A model generated the notes under the pieces. That model searched no databases. It was not told the DNA's origin and saw only the letters and a list, made by a program, of their open reading frames with translations. A stretch of 64,000 bases of DNA from Haloarcula sebkhae (GTDB lineage: Archaea > Halobacteriota > Halobacteria > Halobacteriales > Haloarculaceae): assembly GCF_014647415.1 (NCBI RefSeq), contig NZ_BMPD01000003.1, positions 124,001 through 188,000 on the forward strand, read 5' to 3'. The first letter of the stretch is position 1. Each line of letters starts with the position of its first letter. Both the position numbers and the translations under genes were made by a program. Shown piece by piece: positions 26,620 to 35,976 of the stretch.

Positions 26620-27689
26620 GTTCGCGAACGGGAACGAGCGGCCAGGGAAGCAACTACGAGTACGTCATCGCACGGGTTCGTGCCCGCAGCGCATCCCTGT
26701 TCGACGATGACGACTACCGGAAGCTGGTCCGCATGGGGACGGGCGAAATCGCCCGCTTCATGGAGGAAACCGAGTACGAGACCGAGATGAACGCGCTCGG
26801 CTCCCGGTACGACGGCGTCGACCTCGTCGAGTACGCGCTGAACCGAAATCTCGCGAAACACTTCGACGACCTGCTTCGCTGGTCCGAGGGGGCGCTGTAC
26901 GACTACATCGCCCGTTACCTGCGGAAGTTCGACGTGTGGAACGTCAAAACTGTCATCCGCGGGCTCTACTCGGACGCGGAGCGGACCGAGGTCGAGGACG
27001 ATCTCATCAGGGCCGGCGAGTTCAGCGACCGCCGTATCGAGGACCTGCTGAACGCCGGTTCTATCGAGGAGGTCGTCGAGCAACTCGACGACACCATCTT
27101 CGGCGAGTCGCTAGCCGAAGCGTTCGACGTGTACGAGGAAAGCGGCGTTCTCGTGCCGCTGGAGAACGCGCTCGACCGCGCCTTCTACGAAACACTGCTG
27201 TCCGGATTGCCGGACAACCCGGAGATTGACAGCCCGACCGGGCTGTACGTCGAGTTCCTAGAGACGGAAGTCGACTTCCGCAACCTCCGGAATGCACTCC
27301 GACTGGCCCGTAGCGGCGCGGACATCGACCCCTCGGAGTACTTCATCGAGGGCGGCCAGTTGTTCGACGAACAGGAGGTCGCGCAGTTGTCGACGAACCT
27401 CGATCAGTTGGTCAGCGCCGTTCGCGAAAGCAAGTACGGCGAGGACCTCGATCAGGCGCTGTCGGCGCTTGAGGAGGCCGACAACCTCATCGACTTCGAG
27501 CGGGCGCTGGACGCAGCACTGCTCGAATACGCCGACCGGCTCTCGAACCGCTACCCGCTGTCGGTTTGTCCGGTGTTGTCCTACGTCCTCAAAAAGGAAC
27601 GCGAGGTCGACAACATCCGGGCCATCGCCCGCGGTCGCGAGGCCGGCCTCGGCCCCGACGAGATCGAACAGGAGCTGGTGATACTATGA
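26616..27689 (+). CDS. atpC: A-type ATP synthase subunit C (central stalk to ring connector)
   Basis: A 357-residue, mainly helical protein of the V/A-type subunit C/d family, with NYEYVIARVRARSASLFDDDDYRKL at the start and three repeated helical-bundle segments. It couples the D-F shaft to the K ring. Start and stop overlap atpE and atpF by 4 nt each (ATGA). Confidence 0.93.
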   Translation: MSSRTGTSGQGSNYEYVIARVRARSASLFDDDDYRKLVRMGTGEIARFMEETEYETEMNALGSRYDGVDLVEYALNRNLAKHFDDLLRWSEGALYDYIARYLRKFDVWNVKTVIRGLYSDAERTEVEDDLIRAGEFSDRRIEDLLNAGSIEEVVEQLDDTIFGESLAEAFDVYEESGVLVPLENALDRAFYETLLSGLPDNPEIDSPTGLYVEFLETEVDFRNLRNALRLARSGADIDPSEYFIEGGQLFDEQEVAQLSTNLDQLVSAVRESKYGEDLDQALSALEEADNLIDFERALDAALLEYADRLSNRYPLSVCPVLSYVLKKEREVDNIRAIARGREAGLGPDEIEQELVIL

Positions 27690-28009
27690 GCCAGGAGATC
27701 GCTGTCATCGGAAGCCCGGAGTTCACGACGGGCTTTCGGCTAGCTGGCGTCCGCAAGTTCGCGGACGTGCCTTCCGACGAGAAAGACGAGCAGCTCGACG
27801 ACGCCGTCGAGGAGATGCTCAACGACGACGACGTCGGCATCGTCGTGATGCACGACGACGACCTGTCGCATCTCTCACGCGGTGTCAGGCAGGACGCGGA
27901 GACGAGTGTCGAGCCGGTGATGGTCACGCTCGGCGGCGGCACTGGGAGCGGCGGACTGCGTGAACAGATCAAGCGAGCCATCGGTATCGACCTGATGGAC
28001 GAGGACTAA
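27686..28009 (+). CDS. atpF: A-type ATP synthase subunit F
   Basis: A 107-residue Rossmann-like protein starting [20 protein letters not shown], with [14 protein letters not shown], and ending [16 protein letters not shown]. It binds subunit D in the central stalk. The start overlaps atpC by 4 nt, and a 2-nt gap leads to atpA. Confidence 0.94.
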   Translation: MSQEIAVIGSPEFTTGFRLAGVRKFADVPSDEKDEQLDDAVEEMLNDDDVGIVVMHDDDLSHLSRGVRQDAETSVEPVMVTLGGGTGSGGLREQIKRAIGIDLMDED

Positions 28010-28011
28010 CC

Positions 28012-29772
28012 ATGAGTCAAGCAACAGACACAGACGTCCGCGAGGACGGCATTATCGAAAGCGTCTCGGGACCGGTCGTAACGGCTCGGGACCTCGACGC
28101 CCGGATGAACGACGTCGTTTACGTCGGCTCGGAAGGGCTGATGGGCGAGGTCATCGAGATCGAAGGAAACATCACCACGATTCAGGTGTACGAGGAGACC
28201 TCCGGTGTCTCCCCCGGCGAACCCGTCGAAGGGACGGGCTCGCCCCTCTCCGTGGACCTCGGGCCGGGTATGCTCGACGCCATTTACGATGGTGTCCAGC
28301 GCCCGCTCGATGTGCTCGAAGAGAAGATGGGGTCGGCGTTCCTCGACCGCGGTGTCGACGCGCCGGGCATCGACCTGGAGAAGACCTGGGAGTTCACCCC
28401 TGAAGTCGATGAAGGCGACGAGGTCGAGGCCGGCGACATCGTCGGCACCGTCCCCGAAACGCCGAGTATCGACCACAAGGTGATGGTCCCGCCCGACTCC
28501 GAGGGTGGCGAGGTCGTCGCCATCGAATCGGGCAACTTCAACGTCGAAGAGACCGTCGTCGAACTGGACAACGGCGAAGAAATCCAGATGCACCAGGAGT
28601 GGCCGGTGCGCCAGCAGCGGCCGACCGTCGAGAAAGAGACGCCGACGGAACCGCTCATTTCAGGCCAGCGCGTGCTCGACGGCCTGTTCCCGATTGCGAA
28701 GGGCGGAACGGCCGCCATTCCTGGTCCGTTCGGGTCCGGGAAGACGGTCACGCAGCACCAGCTCGCCAAGTGGGCTGACGCGGACATCGTCGTCTACGTC
28801 GGCTGTGGCGAGCGTGGCAACGAGATGACTGAGGTCATCGAGGACTTCCCGGAACTCGAGGACCCGACCACCGGCAACGCGCTGATGGACCGGACCTGCC
28901 TCATCGCCAACACGTCGAATATGCCCGTCGCGGCACGCGAATCCTGCGTGTACACGGGGATCACCATCGCGGAGTACTTCCGCGACATGGGGTACGACGT
29001 GGCGCTGATGGCCGACTCCACCTCCCGGTGGGCCGAGGCCATGCGTGAGATTTCGTCCCGACTCGAAGAGATGCCGGGCGAGGAGGGGTACCCCGCGTAC
29101 CTCTCCGCTCGCCTGAGCGAGTTCTACGAACGTGCCGGGTACTTCGAGAACATCAATGGCACCGAGGGCTCTGTCTCAGTCATCGGGGCCGTCTCGCCGC
29201 CGGGCGGGGACTTCTCCGAGCCGGTCACCCAGAACACGCTGCGTATCGTCAAGACGTTCTGGGCGCTGGACGCGGATCTAGCCGAACGCCGGCACTTCCC
29301 CTCTATCAACTGGAACGAGTCGTACTCGCTGTATCGCGACCAGCTCGACCCGTGGTTCGAGGACAACGTCCGGGCCGACTGGCCGGAGACACGCCAGTGG
29401 GCTATCGACACGCTGGACGAGGAAGCGGAACTGCAGGAGATTGTCCAGCTCGTCGGGAAGGATGCACTGCCGGAGGACCAGCAGCTGACGCTCGAGATCG
29501 CCCGCTACCTGCGCGAGGCGTGGCTTCAGCAGAACGCCTTCCACGACGTGGACACGTTCTGTGAGCCCGAGAAGACCTACCGCATCATGGACGCCGCCAA
29601 GACGTACAACGATGCGGCCTTCGAGGCGCTGGATGCCGGTGTCCCCGTCGAGGAGATCACCGACATCGACGCCGCGCCGCGGCTCAACCGTATCGGCGTG
29701 CAGGAAGACTACAACGAGTACATCGACGACCTCGAAGACGACATCGAGTCTCAACTGCGGGAGCTGTACTAA
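28012..29772 (+). CDS. atpA: A-type ATP synthase catalytic subunit A
   Basis: A 586-residue catalytic subunit with the N-terminal beta barrel, the A-type-specific non-homologous insert (about 115-200) and Walker A GPFGSGKT at 238-245. [10 protein letters not shown] and the Walker B region [14 protein letters not shown] follow. No intein interrupts the P-loop, a site where archaeal atpA genes sometimes carry one. It makes the catalytic A3B3 hexamer with AtpB, encoded 2 nt downstream. Confidence 0.97.
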   Translation: MSQATDTDVREDGIIESVSGPVVTARDLDARMNDVVYVGSEGLMGEVIEIEGNITTIQVYEETSGVSPGEPVEGTGSPLSVDLGPGMLDAIYDGVQRPLDVLEEKMGSAFLDRGVDAPGIDLEKTWEFTPEVDEGDEVEAGDIVGTVPETPSIDHKVMVPPDSEGGEVVAIESGNFNVEETVVELDNGEEIQMHQEWPVRQQRPTVEKETPTEPLISGQRVLDGLFPIAKGGTAAIPGPFGSGKTVTQHQLAKWADADIVVYVGCGERGNEMTEVIEDFPELEDPTTGNALMDRTCLIANTSNMPVAARESCVYTGITIAEYFRDMGYDVALMADSTSRWAEAMREISSRLEEMPGEEGYPAYLSARLSEFYERAGYFENINGTEGSVSVIGAVSPPGGDFSEPVTQNTLRIVKTFWALDADLAERRHFPSINWNESYSLYRDQLDPWFEDNVRADWPETRQWAIDTLDEEAELQEIVQLVGKDALPEDQQLTLEIARYLREAWLQQNAFHDVDTFCEPEKTYRIMDAAKTYNDAAFEALDAGVPVEEITDIDAAPRLNRIGVQEDYNEYIDDLEDDIESQLRELY

Positions 29773-29774
29773 CA

Positions 29775-31196
29775 ATGAAAGAGTATCAGACAATCACGGA
29801 GATCAGCGGACCGCTGGTGTTCGTCGAGACCGACGAACCGGTCGGCTACGACGACATCGTCGAAATCGAGCTCAGCGACGGCGAGACCCGCCGTGGCCAG
29901 GTGCTCGAATCCGCGAGCGACTACGTCGCCATTCAGGTGTTCGAGGGCACCGAAGGTATCGACCGCGATGCCTCGGTTCGCTTCCTCGGCGAGACGATGA
30001 AGATGCCCGTCACTGAGGACCTCCTCGGACGGGTCATGGACGGAACCGGCCAGCCGATCGACGGCGGCCCGGAAATCGTCCCCGACGAACGCCGTGACAT
30101 CGTCGGTGAGGCAATCAACCCGTTCTCCCGGGAGTACCCTGAGGAGTTCATCCAGACGGGCGTCTCGGCCATCGACGGCATGAACACGCTCGTCCGCGGG
30201 CAGAAGCTGCCGATCTTCTCCGCCTCCGGCCTGCCACACAACGATCTGGCGCTCCAGATCGCGCGACAGGCGACGGTGCCGGAAGAGGAGGAGGAAGGCG
30301 ACGACGACGAAGGGTCAGAGTTCGCCGTCATCTTCGGCGCAATGGGTATCACGGCCGAAGAGGCAAACGAGTTCATGGACGACTTCGAGCGCACCGGCGC
30401 GCTGGAACGCTCCGTCGTCTTCATGAACCTCGCAGACGACCCGGCCGTCGAGCGGACGATTACGCCGCGGCTGGCGCTGACCACTGCCGAGTACCTCGCC
30501 TTCGAGAAGGACTACCACGTGCTGGTCATCCTGACGGACATGACCAACTACTGTGAGGCACTGCGCGAGATTGGTGCCGCGCGTGAGGAGGTCCCGGGCC
30601 GGCGTGGCTACCCCGGATATATGTACACCGACCTGGCACAGCTCTACGAGCGTGCCGGTCGGATCGAGGGCCGTGAGGGCTCCGTGACCCAGCTCCCGAT
30701 CCTGACGATGCCGGGCGACGACGACACGCACCCGATTCCGGACCTGACCGGGTACATTACTGAGGGCCAGATCTACATCGACCGCGACCTCAACAGCCAG
30801 GGCATCCAGCCGCCGATCAACGTCCTGCCCAGCCTGTCGCGGCTGATGGACGACGGTATCGGCGAGGGCCTGACCCGCGCCGACCACGCCGACGTGAAAG
30901 ACCAGATCTTCGCCGCGTACGCGGAAGGTGAAGACCTGCGTGACCTCGTGAACATTGTCGGCCGCGAGGCGCTGTCGGAACTGGACAACAAGTATCTGGA
31001 CTTCGCTGACCGCTTCGAGGAGGAGTTCGTCGATCAGGGGACCGACACGGCCCGCAGCATCGACGAGACGCTCGAACTCGGCTGGGACCTGCTCTCGATG
31101 CTCCCGAAAGATGCGCTGAACCGCATCGACGAGGACCTCATCGAGGAGCACTACCGCGAGGACGAGACCGCCGAAACCGTCGAAGCCGAAGCCTGA
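29775..31196 (+). CDS. atpB: A-type ATP synthase regulatory subunit B
   Basis: A 473-residue non-catalytic subunit. It lacks a Walker A loop (the equivalent region is [18 protein letters not shown]), as expected, and keeps the arginine-finger region [16 protein letters not shown]. An acidic loop ([12 protein letters not shown], about 174-185) is a halophilic insertion. The expected next gene, atpD, is displaced by a rhodopsin gene. Confidence 0.97.
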   Translation: MKEYQTITEISGPLVFVETDEPVGYDDIVEIELSDGETRRGQVLESASDYVAIQVFEGTEGIDRDASVRFLGETMKMPVTEDLLGRVMDGTGQPIDGGPEIVPDERRDIVGEAINPFSREYPEEFIQTGVSAIDGMNTLVRGQKLPIFSASGLPHNDLALQIARQATVPEEEEEGDDDEGSEFAVIFGAMGITAEEANEFMDDFERTGALERSVVFMNLADDPAVERTITPRLALTTAEYLAFEKDYHVLVILTDMTNYCEALREIGAAREEVPGRRGYPGYMYTDLAQLYERAGRIEGREGSVTQLPILTMPGDDDTHPIPDLTGYITEGQIYIDRDLNSQGIQPPINVLPSLSRLMDDGIGEGLTRADHADVKDQIFAAYAEGEDLRDLVNIVGREALSELDNKYLDFADRFEEEFVDQGTDTARSIDETLELGWDLLSMLPKDALNRIDEDLIEEHYREDETAETVEAEA

Positions 31197-31229
31197 CAAC
31201 GGCCCTATATCTCACGGCCGCTCGCAATT

Positions 31230-31247
31230 TTTACCATATATTTTGGG
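31230..31247 (+). promoter_or_regulatory. Likely rhodopsin promoter and end of the atpB transcript
   Basis: The 93-bp atpB-rhodopsin spacer has a T5 tract (31228-31232), then a TATA-like CATATATTTT around 31235-31244. That predicts a start near 31268 and a leader of about 20 nt before the ATG at 31290. It suggests partial termination after atpB and separate control of the rhodopsin. I see no clear match to the Halobacterium bop upstream activator element. Confidence 0.45.
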
Positions 31248-31289
31248 TATGCGACTGTTTAGCGTTGCCCTCCTACACTAGAACGCACT

Positions 31290-32042
31290 ATGCCAGAACC
31301 AGGGAGTGAAGCGATATGGCTGTGGTTAGGTACAGCGGGCATGTTCCTCGGCATGCTCTACTTCATCGCGCGCGGCTGGGGTGAGACCGACAGTAGGCGT
31401 CAAAAGTTCTACATCGCGACAATACTCATCACGGCAATCGCGTTCGTGAATTACCTCGCGATGGCGCTTGGCTTCGGGTTGACGATTGTCGAGTTCGCCG
31501 GCGAAGAGCACCCCATCTACTGGGCCCGATACAGTGACTGGTTGTTCACGACGCCGTTGCTGTTGTACGACCTCGGGTTGCTTGCCGGGGCAGACCGTAA
31601 CACTATCAGCTCGCTCGTCAGCCTCGACGTGCTGATGATCGGGACCGGGCTGGTCGCGACGCTGAGCGCAGGAAGCGGCGTGCTGTCGGCCGGTGCGGAA
31701 CGGCTGGTCTGGTGGGGCATCAGTACCGCCTTCCTGCTGGTCCTGCTGTACTTCCTGTTCAGCTCGCTGTCCGGTCGGGTCGCAGACTTGCCCAGTGACA
31801 CGCGTAGCACCTTCAAGACGCTACGAAACCTCGTGACCGTCGTGTGGTTGGTGTACCCGGTGTGGTGGCTCATCGGGACCGAGGGGATCGGCCTTGTCGG
31901 GATCGGTATCGAGACGGCCGGCTTCATGGTCATCGACCTGACCGCCAAGGTCGGCTTCGGTATCATCCTGCTCCGGAGCCACGGCGTGCTTGACGGCGCG
32001 GCCGAGTCGACCGGTGCCGGCGCGACGGCCACGGCCGACTAA
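31290..32042 (+). CDS. bop: Bacteriorhodopsin-type light-driven proton pump (cruxrhodopsin)
   Basis: A 250-residue seven-helix retinal protein. Helix C reads [17 protein letters not shown], giving R80, D83 (acceptor, D85 of bacteriorhodopsin), T87 and D94 (donor, D96). D113, the release-group glutamates E198 and E208, counter-ion D216 and the Schiff-base lysine K220 ([10 protein letters not shown]) are all present. The D-T-D pattern marks an outward proton pump, not a chloride pump or sensor. Overall sequence matches my memory of Haloarcula cruxrhodopsins. It lies between atpB and atpD, so pump and synthase genes are interleaved. No brp/blh or transducer gene is in the window. Confidence 0.97.
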   Translation: MPEPGSEAIWLWLGTAGMFLGMLYFIARGWGETDSRRQKFYIATILITAIAFVNYLAMALGFGLTIVEFAGEEHPIYWARYSDWLFTTPLLLYDLGLLAGADRNTISSLVSLDVLMIGTGLVATLSAGSGVLSAGAERLVWWGISTAFLLVLLYFLFSSLSGRVADLPSDTRSTFKTLRNLVTVVWLVYPVWWLIGTEGIGLVGIGIETAGFMVIDLTAKVGFGIILLRSHGVLDGAAESTGAGATATAD

Positions 32043-32068
32043 CAACCGACTGCCGTTCGACGACCCCG

Positions 32069-32074
32069 TTTTTT
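32069..32074 (+). terminator. Oligo-T terminator after the rhodopsin gene
   Basis: A T6 run 27 nt after the rhodopsin stop, preceded by GC-rich sequence (CGACCCCG). It is consistent with ending the rhodopsin message before atpD. A TATA-like GTAATAACT near 32107 could restart transcription for atpD. Confidence 0.45.
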
Positions 32075-32153
32075 GCTGCCAGCCCGATAGCGGCGGTGCG
32101 CGGACCGTAATAACTGGAAACCGTTAACTGCCTACGTCGAAAAGGGACCCGTA

Positions 32154-32846
32154 ATGGCTAAGGACGTCAAACCCACGCGCAAGAATCTGATGCAGATCGA
32201 GGACCGCATTGAGCTGTCCGAGCGTGGGCACGACACGCTGGAGAAGAAGCGTGACGGCCTCATCATGGAGTTCATGGACATTCTGGACCAGGCGCAAGAC
32301 GTCCGTGAGGACCTCGACGATTCCTACGATCGGGCCCAGCGCGCGATCAATATGGCCCGGGCGATGGAGGGTGACGTGGCCGTCCGTGGGGCCGCCGCAG
32401 CACTGAAAGAACACCCCGAACTGACGACCCAGTCCAAGAACATCATGGGTGTTGTCGTCCCACAGATCGAGTCCAGTAAGGTCCGGAAATCGCTGGACGA
32501 GCGTGGGTACGGTGTCATGGGGACTTCGGCCCGCATCGACGAGGCTGCCGAGGCCTACGAAGAACTCCTCGAAAACATCATCCTCGCCGCCGAAGTCGAA
32601 ACAGCGATGAAGAAGATGCTTGAGGAGATCGAGACCACGAAGCGCCGTGTCAACGCCCTCGAATTCAAACTCCTGCCCGATCTCTACGACAATCAGGAGT
32701 ACATCGAGCAGAAACTCGAAGAGCAGGAGCGCGAAGAGATCTTCCGCATGAAGAAGATCAAAGCCAAGAAGGAAGAAGAAGAGGACGCGCTCGCAGCCGA
32801 AGAGGAAGCAGAAGAAGAGCCTGAAGCGGTCACTGCTGGCGACTGA
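32154..32846 (+). CDS. atpD: A-type ATP synthase subunit D (central shaft)
   Basis: A 230-residue helical hairpin protein beginning [20 protein letters not shown], with the family stretch [41 protein letters not shown] Glu/Ala tail ([16 protein letters not shown]) follows, a halophilic extension. It is the rotating shaft inside A3B3. It is separated from the other eight subunit genes by the rhodopsin, with 111 bp upstream that probably include its own promoter. Confidence 0.95.
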   Translation: MAKDVKPTRKNLMQIEDRIELSERGHDTLEKKRDGLIMEFMDILDQAQDVREDLDDSYDRAQRAINMARAMEGDVAVRGAAAALKEHPELTTQSKNIMGVVVPQIESSKVRKSLDERGYGVMGTSARIDEAAEAYEELLENIILAAEVETAMKKMLEEIETTKRRVNALEFKLLPDLYDNQEYIEQKLEEQEREEIFRMKKIKAKKEEEEDALAAEEEAEEEPEAVTAGD

Positions 32847-32900
32847 ACAGGGGGCCGTCCTGACCGGTATCGTTTTTGCGCTTTCCCGTTCCTGTTGAGT

Positions 32901-33293
32901 ATGGCCTGTCCCGACTGCGGTGGCGACCTCGTTTCGTTCCCAGTCCCGTCTGACCTCCAGCAATATCTCCCCGGAGACGCACCGGGGGCCAGCGTTTGCC
33001 GGTCCTGTCTGGCGCTTCACCCGGAGACGGAGCCGCCCACTGATTTCCCGGACTTCACGGATCTTGACGGGGCGATTCCCGATGCCGACGGCACGGCGGT
33101 CCCGCTGCTGTTACTCGTCGGGTTGCTCGATTCGCTTGCGATGCACCGCGACGAGATCACTGCGCTGCTGGAGCGAATCGAGCGCGAGGGCGTCGACCCA
33201 CTCTTGGCCTTGGACCGACTCGACGCCAGCTACGGCGAGGCGGCCCACGTCGACCTCGGCCGTCGCCGTCGGCAACTCGAACAGTTGCTGTGA
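32901..33293 (+). CDS. Small zinc-ribbon haloarchaeal protein (DUF6276-like)
   Basis: A 130-residue protein with an N-terminal zinc-knuckle pair, ACPDCGG then VCRSCLALHP, and a helical C-terminal half (LLLLVGLLDSLAMHRDEITALLERI). The ATG at 32901 is used; a TTG two codons upstream is less likely. Downstream of atpD by 54 nt after a T5 run, so co-transcription is uncertain. The function is unknown and the family name is recalled. Confidence 0.72.
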   Translation: MACPDCGGDLVSFPVPSDLQQYLPGDAPGASVCRSCLALHPETEPPTDFPDFTDLDGAIPDADGTAVPLLLLVGLLDSLAMHRDEITALLERIEREGVDPLLALDRLDASYGEAAHVDLGRRRRQLEQLL

Positions 33294-33412
33294 ATCGGCA
33301 GCCCAATCACTTCTTGAATTGCAGTAGAGGGAATTGACCGAACGTACTTCGGTGGTAATGATCGTGACGCCGCCTTCGTCGAAGACGGACCAGAAGTAAG
33401 AGAACGGGCGCG

Positions 33413-34669
33413 TTAGACGCCGGTCGAGTAGCGCAGCAGGCCAGCGACGCCGCCGAACGCGGTCAGTAGCTGTTCGCCTTTTTCGAAGTCAGTCGAGATG
33501 AACACCGTCTCGGTGCCCCGCTGGTCGGCCAGTTCCATCAGGTGGTCGATGGCGTCTTCGCGCTCGCCGTCCTCGGCGTCGACGGTGGCCCCACAGCGGG
33601 AGCACTCGTGGTCGTCGGTCCCGGCGCTACTGTTGATGAGTTCGTACTCATCGTGGCCGTTCTCGCAGGTGTAAGCGACCACGTCTTTCCGGAGGTCTTC
33701 GGAGATGAGCAGCTGTTCGACCGCGCCCATGTTGAGGTTCTGGCGCGTCTGGTCGAACCCGTAGGTGGCCTTGTCACCGTTGTGGAGCTGCTTGAAGAAG
33801 TCCTCCATGAGCTCCTTGTCCCGGAGCATCTCGTGTTCGGCCAGTACGTCATCGGCCGCGTCTACGAGGTCGTACAGCCCTGACTCGTCGGTGTAGGCCA
33901 CGTCGAACTTCCCCAGCACCATGTCCTGTAGCTCGTGGTGGAGGTAGTCGCCGTCGAGGAACTCGTCTTTCGTCGGTGAGGGGCCGCCGACGAGGATCCC
34001 GTCAAGTTCGTGGCGGTCGGCGACGAACAGGTCGTTCGCCATGCCGGCGACCTCCTGATAGAAGTTGTCGATGGCTTCCAGCCGGAGGCGGGCGAAACGC
34101 TGGGCGGACTGGCCACCTTTCCGCTGTTTGCCCGGGACCAGTGAGGAGGCAGACTTGACGGGTTCGACGCGCTTGCCCTTCAGCCAGCCGACGTTGGCCT
34201 CGCGCCGGTCGAGCACGATGAGGCCGAACAGGCCTTTGTCGGCCAGCATGTGCTCTAGTGGCTCGGTGAGGAACTCCGAGTCACAGTGATAGCGGAACGA
34301 CTCGATGGGGTCCGGTGGTGATTCGAGGACCTTCGTCACCATGTCGGTTCGGCCGCCGCCGGTGTCGAACGCGCCCGAGAACACGACCAGTCCGTTGTCG
34401 GGTGGCCGAACGTCGTAGTACCGGAGTCGGTCCTTGATAGAAGTGAGTGCGTCCTGCACCGCTGTCCGCGTGTCCTTCGACTTGATGTTCGAAGCCTCTG
34501 AGTGCTCTTGCGTGACGTGGGCGACGACGTCGCTGATCAGCTTGTCCTCGGGGATGTAGATAGAGACGAGTTGGGTGCCCGAACCCTGGTACCCCTTGAG
34601 TTCCTCGATGACCTTCCGGAACTCGTATTTCTGCTTGTCAGATTGTTCCTGTTCCTGCTGCTCGCTCAT
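33413..34669 (-). CDS. prf1: Peptide chain release factor aRF1
   Basis: A 418-residue class I release factor of archaeal/eukaryotic type. Domain 1 has the stop-codon motif NIKS (61-64) and YHCDSEF (127-133). Domain 2 has the peptidyl-hydrolysis GGQ (185-187) in KQRKGGQSAQR. Domain 3 has a zinc-ribbon remnant (CENGHDEY, CSRCG). It decodes all three stops and triggers peptide release. The ATG at 34669 begins the acidic head SEQQEQEQSDKQ; the longer open frame upstream covers a DNA repeat and is rejected. Confidence 0.96.
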   Translation of the reverse strand: MSEQQEQEQSDKQKYEFRKVIEELKGYQGSGTQLVSIYIPEDKLISDVVAHVTQEHSEASNIKSKDTRTAVQDALTSIKDRLRYYDVRPPDNGLVVFSGAFDTGGGRTDMVTKVLESPPDPIESFRYHCDSEFLTEPLEHMLADKGLFGLIVLDRREANVGWLKGKRVEPVKSASSLVPGKQRKGGQSAQRFARLRLEAIDNFYQEVAGMANDLFVADRHELDGILVGGPSPTKDEFLDGDYLHHELQDMVLGKFDVAYTDESGLYDLVDAADDVLAEHEMLRDKELMEDFFKQLHNGDKATYGFDQTRQNLNMGAVEQLLISEDLRKDVVAYTCENGHDEYELINSSAGTDDHECSRCGATVDAEDGEREDAIDHLMELADQRGTETVFISTDFEKGEQLLTAFGGVAGLLRYSTGV

Positions 34670-34730
34670 TACTCTATGTTGGCCGAGGTGGCGTAAGAAC
34701 CTGTTGACAGGGAGCGAAGGGCGTGCGAGC

Positions 34731-34797
34731 AGCGAGGGGCGCGAACGAAGTGAGCGGTCCTCGTGTCGGAACGGCGACCGACGGGAGCCGTGGAGGA
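34731..34797. repeat. Direct repeat upstream of aRF1, copy 1
   Basis: A 67-bp unit beginning AGCGAGGGGCGCGAACGAAG. It matches 34852-34918 at about 60 of 67 positions; most differences are transitions. The copies start 121 bp apart. The core GCGAACGAAGTGAGCGG is of a type common in haloarchaeal intergenic DNA (recalled). It lies in the aRF1 upstream region. Confidence 0.75.
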
Positions 34798-34851
34798 AGT
34801 GAGAAGCGCGGCCTTCGGATGAGACGAGCGGGGGAGGGACGACCCGTGAGT

Positions 34852-34918
34852 AGCGAAGGGCGCGAACAAAGTGAGCGGTCCTCGTGCCGGAACGGCGACC
34901 GATGGGAGCTGTGGTGAA
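34852..34918. repeat. Direct repeat upstream of aRF1, copy 2
   Basis: Second copy of the 67-bp unit, beginning AGCGAAGGGCGCGAACAAAG. The 54 bp between copies are not part of the repeat but are also purine-rich. There are no flanking target-site duplications or coding capacity that would suggest an insertion sequence. Confidence 0.75.
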
Positions 34919-35065
34919 CGGGAGCGAAACGAAGCGTTCCGGCACAACTGGGAGAGGAGATGGGGCGGTCGATATGGCAGACGTACCCTTCTGCTGATCT
35001 GAGTGGCCGTACCCGACTCATCCCGGGGGATCAGTCACGTAGCGGTTCGACAAATGACAGTCGCA

Positions 35066-35073
35066 TTTATATG
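35066..35073 (+). promoter_or_regulatory. TATA-box promoter of the MinD-like gene
   Basis: TTTATATG in a GC-rich background, about 36 nt before the ATG at 35105. It predicts a start near 35096 and a very short leader, as is common in haloarchaea. Confidence 0.55.
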
Positions 35074-35104
35074 ACTGCCTGCATTGTACCCAAGCAATCA
35101 GACT

Positions 35105-35923
35105 ATGGCGGGGTATGTGTGTACGATTGCGGGCGGCAAGGGCGGCGTCGGAAAGACGACGACCGCGGTCAATCTCGGAGCCGTCCTGCAGGAGATGGAC
35201 TACGATGTGGCTGTCGTCGACGCCGATCTGGGGATGGCGAATCTCGGCTCGATGCTCTCCGTGGAGCCCGAAAAGAGCCTCCACGAGATCCTGGCTGGCG
35301 AGGCTGCCGTGAGTGAGGCCCTGACCGATGCACCGGGCGGGCTCACGGTGATTCCGGGCGAACAGTCGCTGGAGGCGTTCGCGGACGCTGACCCCGCAAA
35401 GCTTCGGAAAGTAATCAAGACGCTCCGAAATGCCTACGACGTGGTGCTGATAGACACCGGGGCCGGACTGAGCCACGAAGTCGCCGTGCCGCTCGGGCTG
35501 GCCGATGGAATCGTCCTCGTCACGACTCCCGATGACGTTGCGGTGGGTGATACGGTCAAAACAGCCCAGCTAGCGAACCGTATCGATGGGACCGTTCTCG
35601 GCGCGATCATCAACCGTGCGACCCGCCACACTGACGTCGCGTCCATCGCCGAGCAGATGGAGTTCCCGCTGCTTGCGGTCATCCCGGACGACCCGCAAGC
35701 GACGACCGAGGAACCGCTCGTGCTCAACGCCCCCGAGAGCACGGCTGCAGACGCCTATCAGCGGCTGACCGAGGCGCTTGAGGGTGTGTTCTTCCACGGC
35801 GAGAGTCCCGAAGTGGATATGGAGACGATACTCGACGACGAGTGGTTCCGTGACGATACCGAGGACCACTCCGATGTCGACGACGACGAGGACTCAGGCG
35901 GCGTGTTCGGGCTCTTTAACTGA
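35105..35923 (+). CDS. minD: MinD/ParA-family ATPase
   Basis: A 272-residue deviant-Walker ATPase: KGGVGKTT at 12-19 with the signature lysine, VVDADLGMANLG (switch I) and VVLIDTGAGLS (Walker B). The C-terminal part is acidic (DEWFRDDTEDHSDVDDDEDSGG) and ends GVFGLFN, possibly a short amphipathic membrane-targeting tail. Haloarchaea have several MinD paralogues that position motility and surface machinery; which one this is cannot be told. The ATG at 35105 starts the first strand. Confidence 0.87.
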   Translation: MAGYVCTIAGGKGGVGKTTTAVNLGAVLQEMDYDVAVVDADLGMANLGSMLSVEPEKSLHEILAGEAAVSEALTDAPGGLTVIPGEQSLEAFADADPAKLRKVIKTLRNAYDVVLIDTGAGLSHEVAVPLGLADGIVLVTTPDDVAVGDTVKTAQLANRIDGTVLGAIINRATRHTDVASIAEQMEFPLLAVIPDDPQATTEEPLVLNAPESTAADAYQRLTEALEGVFFHGESPEVDMETILDDEWFRDDTEDHSDVDDDEDSGGVFGLFN

Positions 35924-35976
35924 CCTCTCCGCGCCCGCTTGCTGTTCCGGCCTCAGCCCGCTGCTCCGCCGGCGTT

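Larger units (their letters stand above)
34670..35104. other. 435-bp intergenic region between aRF1 and the MinD-like gene
   Basis: It contains two near-identical 67-bp direct repeats (listed separately), more AGCGAA-type purine-rich repeats, and the MinD-like promoter at its right end. No protein gene or tRNA is recognised. Minus-strand open frames here reflect the repeat, not a conserved protein. Confidence 0.7.

Noticed and set aside
32124..33020. Long minus-strand frame antisense to atpD
   Set aside because: Antisense shadow of a GC-rich gene. Phe/Leu-rich composition follows from the acidic codons on the other strand.
34731..34918. CRISPR array
   Set aside because: Only two diverged 67-bp copies with one 54-bp interval, and no cas genes anywhere in the window.
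33413..34945. A 510-residue reading of the aRF1 gene
   Set aside because: The extra 92 N-terminal codons run through the 67-bp direct repeat and translate as repetitive Arg/Ser/Pro peptide. The aRF1 family begins at the ATG at 34669.
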